Assembly (NCBI RefSeq): GCF_000292915.1
Contig: NC_018514.1
Location: forward strand, 2,170,001-2,234,000
DNA length: 64,000 nucleotides
Direction: 5' to 3'
Source of the DNA: Burkholderia cepacia GG4
GTDB lineage: Bacteria > Pseudomonadota > Gammaproteobacteria > Burkholderiales > Burkholderiaceae
The notes below the pieces were generated by a model. The model was given only the letters and a program-made list of their open reading frames with translations, ran no database searches and was not told the origin of the DNA. Shown in pieces: positions 52,562 to 59,898 of the stretch (its first letter is position 1; every line of letters starts with the position of its first letter). Both the position numbers and the translations under genes were made by a program.

Positions 52562-52732
52562 ATGGAAAACGGTATCGTCCAGACCCTCGTGCTGCTCGCG
52601 ATTCTCGTGCTCGCGGTGCTGTTCTTCGCGGCCCGACGCGGCCGCGACCGCACGCGCGACAAGCTGCTGCACCGGTCCGCGCGACGCTCGACGCGCTCGC
52701 ATACGCATACGCATACGCATCATCGTCCGTAA
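52562..52732 (+). CDS. 56-residue membrane protein with His-Thr repeat tail
   Basis: ATG 52562 follows CGGAGGCGAC. One N-terminal membrane helix (GIVQTLVLLAILVLAVLFFA), an Arg/Lys-rich stretch (RRGRDRTRDKLLHRSARR), and the tail SHTHTHTHHRP. The tail is encoded by a hexanucleotide repeat (GCATAC, 52699-52720), each unit adding one His-Thr pair without changing frame. The tail could bind metal. Family unknown. Confidence 0.65.
   Translation: MENGIVQTLVLLAILVLAVLFFAARRGRDRTRDKLLHRSARRSTRSHTHTHTHHRP
52699..52720 (+). repeat. Hexanucleotide tandem repeat (GCATAC)
   Basis: Three and two-thirds copies of GCATAC inside the 3' end of the 56-residue protein gene. A six-base unit can vary by replication slippage while keeping the frame. 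Confidence 0.8.
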
Positions 52733-52855
52733 TCGCGCCGCGCATAAAAATCGGCCGACGGCACGGCGTCGTTCGACGCCACACCATCGGCCTTGCAGCG
52801 GAGGTCCGGCTCCGGGGCGGCCGGCGCGCGTTACGCGCCGGCACGCCCCACATCC

Positions 52856-53176
52856 CTACACGCCCCACATCACGTGCCGCCCCTGTTCCTGGGCCGCACG
52901 CATCATGTCCAGCAACGGCCACGCGCGCTGCGCGAGCCCGCCCGCATGCGGCGACAACTCGGTGCGCTGCGCGGGCGTCGAACGCTCGTGCGCGCTTTCC
53001 CGCGTCGCGTCATCCCTGATCGCCTGTTCAAGCCGCGCGATCGCGTCGGGCAATTCGTCCGATGAAATCACGCCGCGAACGTCGAGCCCCTTGCCGACGA
53101 GTCCCAGCAGATACTGGGCCAGATCGCGCAACATCACGATATCCGGTGCGGCGGATGACCGAAACGTAACCATCAT
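52856..53176 (-). CDS. DUF1840 protein
   Basis: A 106-residue protein (MMVTFRSSAAPDIVMLRDLA ... QEQGRHVMWGV), the typical length and start of DUF1840, common in betaproteobacteria and without known function. It begins with a beta-strand and helices carrying DELPDAIARLEQAI, and has no membrane helix. Start ATG 53176, with a second ATG directly after it. The second AT-rich operator lies about 200 bases upstream. Confidence 0.88.
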   Translation of the reverse strand: MMVTFRSSAAPDIVMLRDLAQYLLGLVGKGLDVRGVISSDELPDAIARLEQAIRDDATRESAHERSTPAQRTELSPHAGGLAQRAWPLLDMMRAAQEQGRHVMWGV

Positions 53177-53374
53177 CGTCGTTTCCCGTGGTCGTCGCCG
53201 CGAGACCGTACGGCGCTAGCCGCCGCCGGCCGCGGCGAGGCCGGCCGGTCATCCTGCTACGCCCGGTCGCCGCCCCGTTCTTCTGAACCGGACGTTCGCC
53301 CGGCACGATGCGCGCATGGCGTGGCCGGGTTCGTTTGCGGCGTAGCGGCCGGATGACGCGACGGCCTGCTTTCA

Positions 53375-53397
53375 TTTTATGTCACGTTGTGATGCAT
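53375..53397. promoter_or_regulatory. AT-rich palindromic operator, copy 2
   Basis: TTTATGTCACGTTGTGATGCAT shares TTTAT-R-TCA-Y-GTTGTGAT-R-Y-AT with the site at 51892. On the minus strand it yields a -10-like TAAAAT facing the DUF1840 gene. Both copies sit in otherwise GC-rich DNA. Confidence 0.55.
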
Positions 53398-53459
53398 TCA
53401 AGTGCCCGGCCCCGGAATGCCTTGCGCCCGACGCACCCGACGCGCCGCAAGTCGATGCG

Positions 53460-53726
53460 TCAGCGGCAATCGCCGACGCGCTTGCCGCGCCACGTCCACG
53501 CGCGCGTGTATGCGCCGGCCTGCGCATGCTGTCCGCGCAGCTTTCCCTTCCGGTCGTAGCGCATCGGCGTGACAGCACCGGTCACGGTGCGCTTGCCGCG
53601 TCCCTGTTCGTTCGCGCCCGCTAGCGCGCCCTTCAGCGTAGCGCCGGCGTTGTTCCGGTTCGTGATCGTGCAGTTGATGTTGTCACGCTTCAGAACGGGT
53701 GAACGATGTGACTGCGTGCTTGACAA
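53460..53726 (-). CDS. 88-residue basic hypothetical protein (TTG start)
   Basis: TTG 53726 has AGGAG five bases upstream, and third codon positions are about 85 percent G/C, as in real genes here. The product is basic and hydrophilic (KRDNINCTITNRNNAGATLK; QAGAYTRAWTWRGKRVGDCR), without a signal peptide or membrane helix. I do not recognise the family. It stands alone downstream of the APC permease gene on the same strand. Confidence 0.45.
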   Translation of the reverse strand: MSSTQSHRSPVLKRDNINCTITNRNNAGATLKGALAGANEQGRGKRTVTGAVTPMRYDRKGKLRGQHAQAGAYTRAWTWRGKRVGDCR

Positions 53727-53881
53727 AGTCTCTCCTGAAAGATTTGCAGTCCGATTGATTGCGGCAAAGCGCCGCGCATCTTGGCAAATCGTTCCGGCCC
53801 ATTCGACTGCCGAGCGCCTTCCCTCGAGCCGGCGCGATGAGATCGTTTTCACGCGTCCTCGGCACCCGGCCGCCCGCACCG

Positions 53882-55852
53882 CTAGCCGACGTTCATCGGC
53901 AGCAGCACCATCTGCCGGCCCTCGACGTGCAGTCGCGCCTGCAGTTCGACGGGCGTCTGGTTGTGCAGCCACGCCGTCAGGAAGTTCACGCGCCGGAAGA
54001 TCAGCTTGCTGGCGAAGCACACGGCATTCGGATACGCGTCGAGCGTCGCCGACGCGAGGTTCATGAATTCGACGACCGGGTTCGTGCCGAACGCGATCCG
54101 GTAGTCGGCCGCAATGCCGTTGCGGCGGCAATGCGCGACATAGTAGTCGAGCGATTCGGTGATCGTGTGACGCAGCCGTTCGAGATGCTCGTGCCCGTCG
54201 TATGCCTTCGCGTCGACTTCACCCACCGCGAGGAAGATCACGTTGCGGAAGTGCCCCGGAAACAGGCGATTGACCCACAGCAGCGCGTGCATGCTCGCGC
54301 CGCGATGCTTGCCGACCAGCAGCACGGCCGTCGGCTGCGACGGATCGGGCCGGCCCGGTGCGGCGGTCTCGTCGACGTCCGGCGGCGGCCCCGAGAACAG
54401 CGCGTCTTCCTTCGCGAGCTGCATGCGCGTGTACGCGTAGTGGCGGTTGATCATGAAGCACAGCGCGATCACCGCGCTCGTCACGAGCACGGTGAGCCAG
54501 CCGCCGGCCGTGAACTTCTCGATCAGCGTGATGACGAGCACGGTCGCCGTCACGCTCAGCCCGAGCGCCGACAGGCAGAAGTGCTTGAACCAGCCCTGCT
54601 CGCTGCGATGGCGCCACCAGTACGTGCACAGCCCGAGCAGCGACATGCTGAACGTGAGGAACACGTTGATGCTGTACAGCACGACCAGCACGTCGACGCT
54701 GCCGTGCGTCCACAACAGGATCAGGAGGCTCGACAGGCCGACGACGATGATGCCGTTCTGCCGCACGAGGCGCGTCGACAGGTCGCGGAAATGGCGCGGC
54801 ACCCACGAATCCGACGCCATGTTCGACAGCACGGCCGGCCCGTCGAGAAAACCCGTCTGCGCGCCGACCATCAGCAGCCCGGCCTCGAACGCGAGCACGG
54901 CCGCGAGCAGCGCGTGCCGCGCGAACGCGGACCCGAGCCCGAGATGATCGATCACGCTGCCGAACACGACCGCGTTGAGCGTCTCGCCTTCGACCGGTCG
55001 CGCATGCCACAGCATGTACAGCAGGATGATGCCGCCGGCCGTGAACGCGAGCGACGTCGACATGTACCACATCGTCACCTTGCCGTTGGGCACGCGTGGA
55101 TCGGCGAGCATGTTCACGTTGTTCGACACGGCCTCGAGGCCCGTATAGGTGCCGCCGCCCAGCGAGAACGCGCGCATCAGCAACGCGAGCATCACGAACG
55201 TGCCGAGCGATTGCGACATCCCGTGCGCCTCGTGCACCGCGTCGGGCACGATCAGCGCGAGGTTGCTGCCGTGCGCCGCGACGCCGTACACGATCAGCCC
55301 GAAATGCAGCACGACGAAGCCGATGAAGATCGGCAGCATCACCATGATCGATTCGCGCATCCCGCGGAAGTTGAGCCCCGTCATCAGCAGGATCAGCACG
55401 ATCTCGGTCGTGAGCTTGAATGCCTGTGCGCTCACCGGCAGCAGGCTGAAGAACGCGTCGACGCCGCTCGCGAGCGACGTCGCGACGGTCAGCACGTAGT
55501 CGACCAGCAGCGCCGCGCCCGACACGAGGCCGGGCTTCGCCCCGAGCAGCGACGTCGCGACGCGATAGCCGCCGCCGCCGGTCGGGAACAGTTCGATGAC
55601 CTGGTTGTAGCCGAGCGCGATGACGAACACGGTGGCCGCGGTGGCGAGCGCCAGGAACAGCGCGAGCGGCGTGTGGTGCGCGAGCGCGAGGTACGCCTCC
55701 TCCGGGCCGTAGCACGACGACGACAGACCGTCGGCACCGAGCCCGACCCAGGCCAGCAACGGCGTCACGGCGATCGCGTGCCGCGTGCGCGGATCGAGCG
55801 GGTCCAGCGGCTTGCCGACGAGCATCTGCCACACCTTCTGGAATCCGGTCAT
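53882..55852 (-). CDS. APC-superfamily permease, KimA/YdaO-like
   Basis: A 656-residue inner-membrane transporter starting at ATG 55852 (GAGGGGACC upstream). Twelve helices occupy about residues 25-470, with the APC signature GADGLSSSCYGPEEAYLALA and LFPTGGGGYRVATSLLGAKP. A cytosolic C-terminal domain of about 170 residues follows. The GGGGY motif and long soluble tail resemble the KimA/YdaO potassium-importer branch rather than ordinary amino-acid permeases. Substrate (K+ or amino acid) is not certain. Confidence 0.88.
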   Translation of the reverse strand: MTGFQKVWQMLVGKPLDPLDPRTRHAIAVTPLLAWVGLGADGLSSSCYGPEEAYLALAHHTPLALFLALATAATVFVIALGYNQVIELFPTGGGGYRVATSLLGAKPGLVSGAALLVDYVLTVATSLASGVDAFFSLLPVSAQAFKLTTEIVLILLMTGLNFRGMRESIMVMLPIFIGFVVLHFGLIVYGVAAHGSNLALIVPDAVHEAHGMSQSLGTFVMLALLMRAFSLGGGTYTGLEAVSNNVNMLADPRVPNGKVTMWYMSTSLAFTAGGIILLYMLWHARPVEGETLNAVVFGSVIDHLGLGSAFARHALLAAVLAFEAGLLMVGAQTGFLDGPAVLSNMASDSWVPRHFRDLSTRLVRQNGIIVVGLSSLLILLWTHGSVDVLVVLYSINVFLTFSMSLLGLCTYWWRHRSEQGWFKHFCLSALGLSVTATVLVITLIEKFTAGGWLTVLVTSAVIALCFMINRHYAYTRMQLAKEDALFSGPPPDVDETAAPGRPDPSQPTAVLLVGKHRGASMHALLWVNRLFPGHFRNVIFLAVGEVDAKAYDGHEHLERLRHTITESLDYYVAHCRRNGIAADYRIAFGTNPVVEFMNLASATLDAYPNAVCFASKLIFRRVNFLTAWLHNQTPVELQARLHVEGRQMVLLPMNVG

Positions 55853-56315
55853 GGTCCCCTCCCGGAACGCCGGACCCGGCGGCGTCATCCTTAAAAGCTA
55901 GTCGACGCCCGGCCGCCGCGCCAGTCCGCACATTCCATGAGAGCCGGCCGGCGGCCTGGCGTCGCTTTCGATGCGTAAGCGAACGGCACGCCGCCCCCGC
56001 TCCACGCAGCCATCCCGCGCCGCGCACCGGCCCCCCCCGCATCGGCGCGCCTCGCCGCGGCCACCGTGTGCGCGAGGCCGGCCGCGTCCCTTGGCCCATC
56101 ACGCGATCACGCCACGACCGACGTTCGCACGCCTTGCAAGGTTCGCACGGACGCGATTCACGCCCGCCCCCCGCTCGTGCGTTGTTCCCCGCAATTCCAC
56201 TTTTGTGTGCGCGCAACAATGGCGGTGCCTCGCGACCGGCGTCATGCGGAAAGCCGGTTTCCCCGCGCAGCGCCGGTCGCGGCGGTTTTCAAAAACCACA
56301 ACTCGAGGACATACC
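55853..56315. other. Divergent intergenic region, APC permease and rpfF
   Basis: About 460 bases without a supported gene; open frames here are GC-driven. It must carry promoters for both genes. The part nearest rpfF (56200-56315) is AT-richer, but no consensus promoter or clear palindrome was found. Confidence 0.5.
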
Positions 56316-57179
56316 ATGCAACTCCAATCCCATCCGGCGTGCCGCCCGTTTTATGAAGCAGGCGAACTCACCCAACTGACCGCGTTCTACGAAGAAGGCC
56401 GCAACGTCATGTGGATGATGCTGCGATCGGAGCCGCGGCCGTGCTTCAACCAGCAACTCGTCACCGACATCATCCATCTCGCGCGCGTCGCGCGCGACTC
56501 GGGCCTGCAGTTCGACTTCTGGGTGACGGGCTCGCTCGTTCCCGAGCTGTTCAACGTCGGCGGCGACCTGAGCTTCTTCGTCGACGCGATCCGCAGCGGC
56601 CGGCGCGACCAGCTGATGGCCTATGCGCGCTCGTGCATCGACGGCGTCTACGAGATCTACACGGGCTTCGGCACCGGTGCGATCTCGATCGCGATGGTCG
56701 AGGGCAGCGCGCTGGGCGGCGGCTTCGAGGCCGCGCTCGCGCACCACTACATGCTCGCGCAGAAGGGCGTGAAGCTCGGTTTTCCCGAGATCGCGTTCAA
56801 CCTGTTCCCGGGCATGGGCGGCTATTCGCTGGTCGCGCGCAAGGCGGACCGCGGGCTCGCGGAATCGCTGATCTCGTCCGGCGAAGCGCATGCGGCCGAG
56901 TGGTACGAGGATCGCGGGCTGATCGACCAGACGTTCGATGCGGGCGACGCGTATCTTGCGACGCGCACCTTCATCGACGTGATGAAGCCGAAGCTCAACG
57001 GCATCCGCGCGATGCTGCGTGCGCGCGATCGCGTGTTCCAGCTCACGCGTTCGGAGCTGATGGACATCACCGAGGAATGGGTTCACGCGGCGTTCACGAT
57101 CGAGCCGAAGGACCTCGCGTACATGGAACGCCTCGTGATGCTGCAGAACCGGCGCGTGTCGAAGCTGCGCACGGTGTAA
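56316..57179 (+). CDS. rpfF: BDSF (cis-2-dodecenoic acid) synthase RpfF
   Basis: A 287-residue crotonase-fold enzyme starting at ATG 56316 (CGAGGACATACC). The two catalytic glutamates are Glu138 (GSALGGGFEAALAHH) and Glu158 (KLGFPEIAFNLFPGMGGY), twenty residues apart as in Xanthomonas RpfF. It dehydrates 3-hydroxydodecanoyl-ACP and releases cis-2-dodecenoic acid, the BDSF quorum signal, from the fatty-acid pathway. The gene is convergent with the BDSF receptor RpfR, the layout known in the Burkholderia cepacia complex. Confidence 0.95.
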   Translation: MQLQSHPACRPFYEAGELTQLTAFYEEGRNVMWMMLRSEPRPCFNQQLVTDIIHLARVARDSGLQFDFWVTGSLVPELFNVGGDLSFFVDAIRSGRRDQLMAYARSCIDGVYEIYTGFGTGAISIAMVEGSALGGGFEAALAHHYMLAQKGVKLGFPEIAFNLFPGMGGYSLVARKADRGLAESLISSGEAHAAEWYEDRGLIDQTFDAGDAYLATRTFIDVMKPKLNGIRAMLRARDRVFQLTRSELMDITEEWVHAAFTIEPKDLAYMERLVMLQNRRVSKLRTV

Positions 57180-57191
57180 CGTGACCGGACC

Positions 57192-57260
57192 GCGCCGCCG
57201 CCCGCGCGGCGGCGCGCCGCAATGGCAGGCTCAGGCGATCAGCCTGAGCTTTCTCGTTTC
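57192..57260. terminator. Two hairpins ending rpfF and rpfR
   Basis: A 10-bp GC stem (57192-57201 with 57206-57215, loop CCGC) lies in the gap. A second, GCTCAGGC-GATCA-GCCTGAGC (57229-57249), is followed on the plus strand by TTTCTCGTTT, a good intrinsic terminator for rpfF, and it covers the rpfR stop codon. Confidence 0.75.
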
Positions 57261-59234
57261 CGCGAGCCAGGCCTCGAAGGCCTGGGCCGGCATCGGCCGC
57301 GCAAAGTAGAAGCCCTGCGCGTGGTCGACATTGATCTGCTTCAGGAACTCGGCTTCCGCGTGCGTTTCGACGCCTTCGGCGATCACCGAGAAACTCAGCG
57401 CCTTCGCGAGCGACACGACCGAGCGCACCAGCGCCTGCGAGCGCGGGTTGCGGTCGATGCCCGTGATAAAGCTGCGATCGAGCTTGATCGAATCGAGCGG
57501 CAGGCGCGACAGTTGCGACAGCGACGAATAGCCGGTGCCGAAATCGTCGAGGTGAATCTCCGCGCCCAGCTGGCGGAACTGATTCATCAGCTCGTGCGCC
57601 GCTTCTTCATCCTCGATGAAGCTGCTTTCGGTGAGTTCGATGTCGACCAGGCTCGACTTCTGCCCCGCGCCGTCGAGAATCGACGCGAACTGATCGACGA
57701 TGTTCATGTCCTGCAACTGCCGCGCGGATACGTTCACCGCGATCCGAACGTCGAGCCCCTTCGCCTTCCACGCGGCGGCCTGCGCGGCCGCGGTGCGCAT
57801 CACCCAGCGGCCGAGCGGCGCGATCAACCCCGACTCCTCCGCGAAGCGGATGAACTCGATCGGCGCGACGAGCCCGCGATCGGGCGACTGCCAGCGAATC
57901 AGCGCCTCGACGCCGTGCACGTCGCCGGTGGCGATGTCGACGACCGGCTGGTAATGCAACACGAACTGCTCTTCCTCGAGCGCCTTGCGCAGGTTCGTGT
58001 CGAGCCACATGTACTTCGCGACCTTCTGGTTCATCTCCAGCGAGAACACGCGGTACGTGTGCTTGCCCTCTTCCTTCGCGACGTACATCGCGGTGTCGGC
58101 GCTGCGGATCAGCGTTTCGAGCGAATCGCCGTGCTGCGGATACATCGCGATGCCGATCGAGCAGCTCGTGTAGACCTCCACCAGCCCGAGATGGATCGGC
58201 GTACGCAGTCGCTCGAGGATGATCTGCGCGGTCGCCTCGAGCAGCGGCCGCGTGCCGTGCTCGAACAGCACGAGGAATTCGTCGCCGCCGAGCCGCGCGA
58301 GCGTCGCGCCTGACGGCAGGCAGCCGCTGATGACCGCGGACACGTCCTGCAGCAGGCGGTCGCCGGTGATGTGTCCGTAGTGGTCGTTGACGCGCTTGAA
58401 GTTGTCGAGATCGAGGAACAGGATGCCGACCTGGCCGCGCATGTCGGTGCGGTCGGCTGTCAGCGCGACATGGATGCGCTCGCTGATTGCATGACGGTTC
58501 GGCAAGCCGGTCAGCACGTCGGAATTCGCGAGTTCGGTGAGCCGCCGCTGCGCGTTGCGTTCCTCGGTGATGTCGATGCCCGAACAGATCAGGAACTGCT
58601 CGTCGGCACCGCTGCCGCTCTGCACGAACTTGTTGCGGAACTGGAACAGGCGCGGGCCGTTGACCGTGTTGATGTAGCGCTCGACCGCGTACGAGCTGTT
58701 GCTCGCGAAAAAACCGCTGATGTTGCTGCGCGACTGCGCACCCTGCTCGGGGCTCATGAACAGTTCGAACGCGCTACGGCCGATCACGTCGACCTCGCGC
58801 TTGCCCGTCACCTCCTCGCACAGACGGTTGAAGCGCTGCACCCTCCCGTTGCGGTCGAGGATCACGACGAGCGAATTCACTTCGGACACGACCTGCTCGG
58901 CGAACGCGAGCCCGTGCGCGAGATCGCCCGCGACGGACGCGGTATCGGAATAGGCAGAGGCCGTGCCGGCCCACAGGGTCGTGTCGACCTTCCTGCCGAC
59001 CAGATGCAGGCTGACCCGATCGCCGAACAGCGCGAGTTCAAGCACGAGGTGCGACGTGACGCCGGTCAGCGCGCGAATCTGCGCGGCCTGCCCGGTCGTC
59101 AGCGCAATCGCGACATTGGTCAGGCCGCGCACGGCGGCCAGTTCGAGTGCATTGCTGTCGGTGCCGAGGCTCCAGCATGGGCTGCGCGTACCGAGATGCG
59201 CCTCAAGCACCGCGCTATCGTTTTCGTCATCCAT
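57231..59234 (-). CDS. rpfR: BDSF receptor / c-di-GMP phosphodiesterase RpfR (PAS-GGDEF-EAL)
   Basis: A 667-residue protein starting at ATG 59234 (MDDENDSAVLEAHLGTRS). Order: N-terminal RpfF-interaction domain (about 1-95), PAS domain that binds BDSF (about 105-220, SLVVILDRNGRVQRFNRLC), GGDEF with an intact RLGGDEFLVLFE (about 235-400) and EAL with GVEALIRW plus downstream DDFGTGYSSL (about 410-665). Binding of BDSF raises its c-di-GMP phosphodiesterase activity, linking the signal to motility, biofilm and virulence. Length and domain order equal those known for RpfR. Confidence 0.95.
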   Translation of the reverse strand: MDDENDSAVLEAHLGTRSPCWSLGTDSNALELAAVRGLTNVAIALTTGQAAQIRALTGVTSHLVLELALFGDRVSLHLVGRKVDTTLWAGTASAYSDTASVAGDLAHGLAFAEQVVSEVNSLVVILDRNGRVQRFNRLCEEVTGKREVDVIGRSAFELFMSPEQGAQSRSNISGFFASNSSYAVERYINTVNGPRLFQFRNKFVQSGSGADEQFLICSGIDITEERNAQRRLTELANSDVLTGLPNRHAISERIHVALTADRTDMRGQVGILFLDLDNFKRVNDHYGHITGDRLLQDVSAVISGCLPSGATLARLGGDEFLVLFEHGTRPLLEATAQIILERLRTPIHLGLVEVYTSCSIGIAMYPQHGDSLETLIRSADTAMYVAKEEGKHTYRVFSLEMNQKVAKYMWLDTNLRKALEEEQFVLHYQPVVDIATGDVHGVEALIRWQSPDRGLVAPIEFIRFAEESGLIAPLGRWVMRTAAAQAAAWKAKGLDVRIAVNVSARQLQDMNIVDQFASILDGAGQKSSLVDIELTESSFIEDEEAAHELMNQFRQLGAEIHLDDFGTGYSSLSQLSRLPLDSIKLDRSFITGIDRNPRSQALVRSVVSLAKALSFSVIAEGVETHAEAEFLKQINVDHAQGFYFARPMPAQAFEAWLAETRKLRLIA

Positions 59235-59851
59235 GGACACGCCCCGATGCAGAAAAAACGCACAGTGTAGACGGACACGAACGGACCGCCCCCGATCCCG
59301 GCGCGCGCGACGCGCGTACCCGGAAGGGCAGTCGTGATAGCCGTAACAGCGACCCTCGTTCCGTACTTGTTTCCAACTAATGCGACCCGGCGTTCGCGCA
59401 GATGCGCGCAGGTTTTCCCAACGAATGATGGGACCCATCTTATCAAATGACGATCAGGATTGGCACCCACATTTGGAACGGGGTGTCAAGGAATCGGAAT
59501 TCGATTGGCACGGCGGACTTTTCGTGTTTAGCGCCGTGCGCACGACCGGCCGCGGCGGCTTGAACGGGGCCCGCGGAACCGGCCGAGCGCCCCGCCGGAC
59601 GGGCGTTTGCGGGAACATCGCGGCCCGCCGGAAGCGGCTCGCGGCGGGGCGAAATGAGAGGGTCCGATCGCATTGCGTCGAACCGGCATTGCACCATTTG
59701 CATTGCCGTTCGCGTCTCCAATGCGCGGAATTATTCCCGTACCCGTTGCAATTTCGCGCCGATTTCCGGGAAGGGCGTGTTTGACGGAACGCGCGGCTTG
59801 CGTGCGACCTCGCTCATGGAACCGGTACGATCGGCCGCCCGGCACGCGCGA
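59235..59851. other. Intergenic region upstream of rpfR
   Basis: About 600 bases without a credible gene. It is AT-richer near 59430-59530 and near 59690-59760, and holds three GCATTGC copies (59670-59676, 59686-59692, 59700-59706). The rpfR promoter should lie here, but no consensus pair is clear. Confidence 0.5.
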
Positions 59852-59895
59852 ACGCAGCGCGGCGGGCGGGCGCCACTGCCCCCGCCGCGCTGCGT
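59852..59895 (-). terminator. Hairpin after the hydantoinase gene
   Basis: A perfect 15-bp stem (59852-59866 with 59881-59895) and 14-base loop directly after the stop of the minus-strand hydantoinase gene. There is no T-tract, so it may act as an mRNA end or protecting structure rather than a strict intrinsic terminator. Confidence 0.65.
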
Positions 59896-59898
59896 CGT

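Noticed and set aside
52699-52720. Short tandem repeat as a CRISPR or attachment site
   Set aside because: Six-base unit without spacers, inside a coding region.
53759-55894. A 711-residue plus-strand open frame
   Set aside because: It lies opposite the APC permease and its translation is Arg/His/Gln-rich with no domain.
59380-59784. Plus-strand 134-residue frame between rpfR and hydantoinase
   Set aside because: No ribosome site, mixed third-position composition, no recognisable fold.
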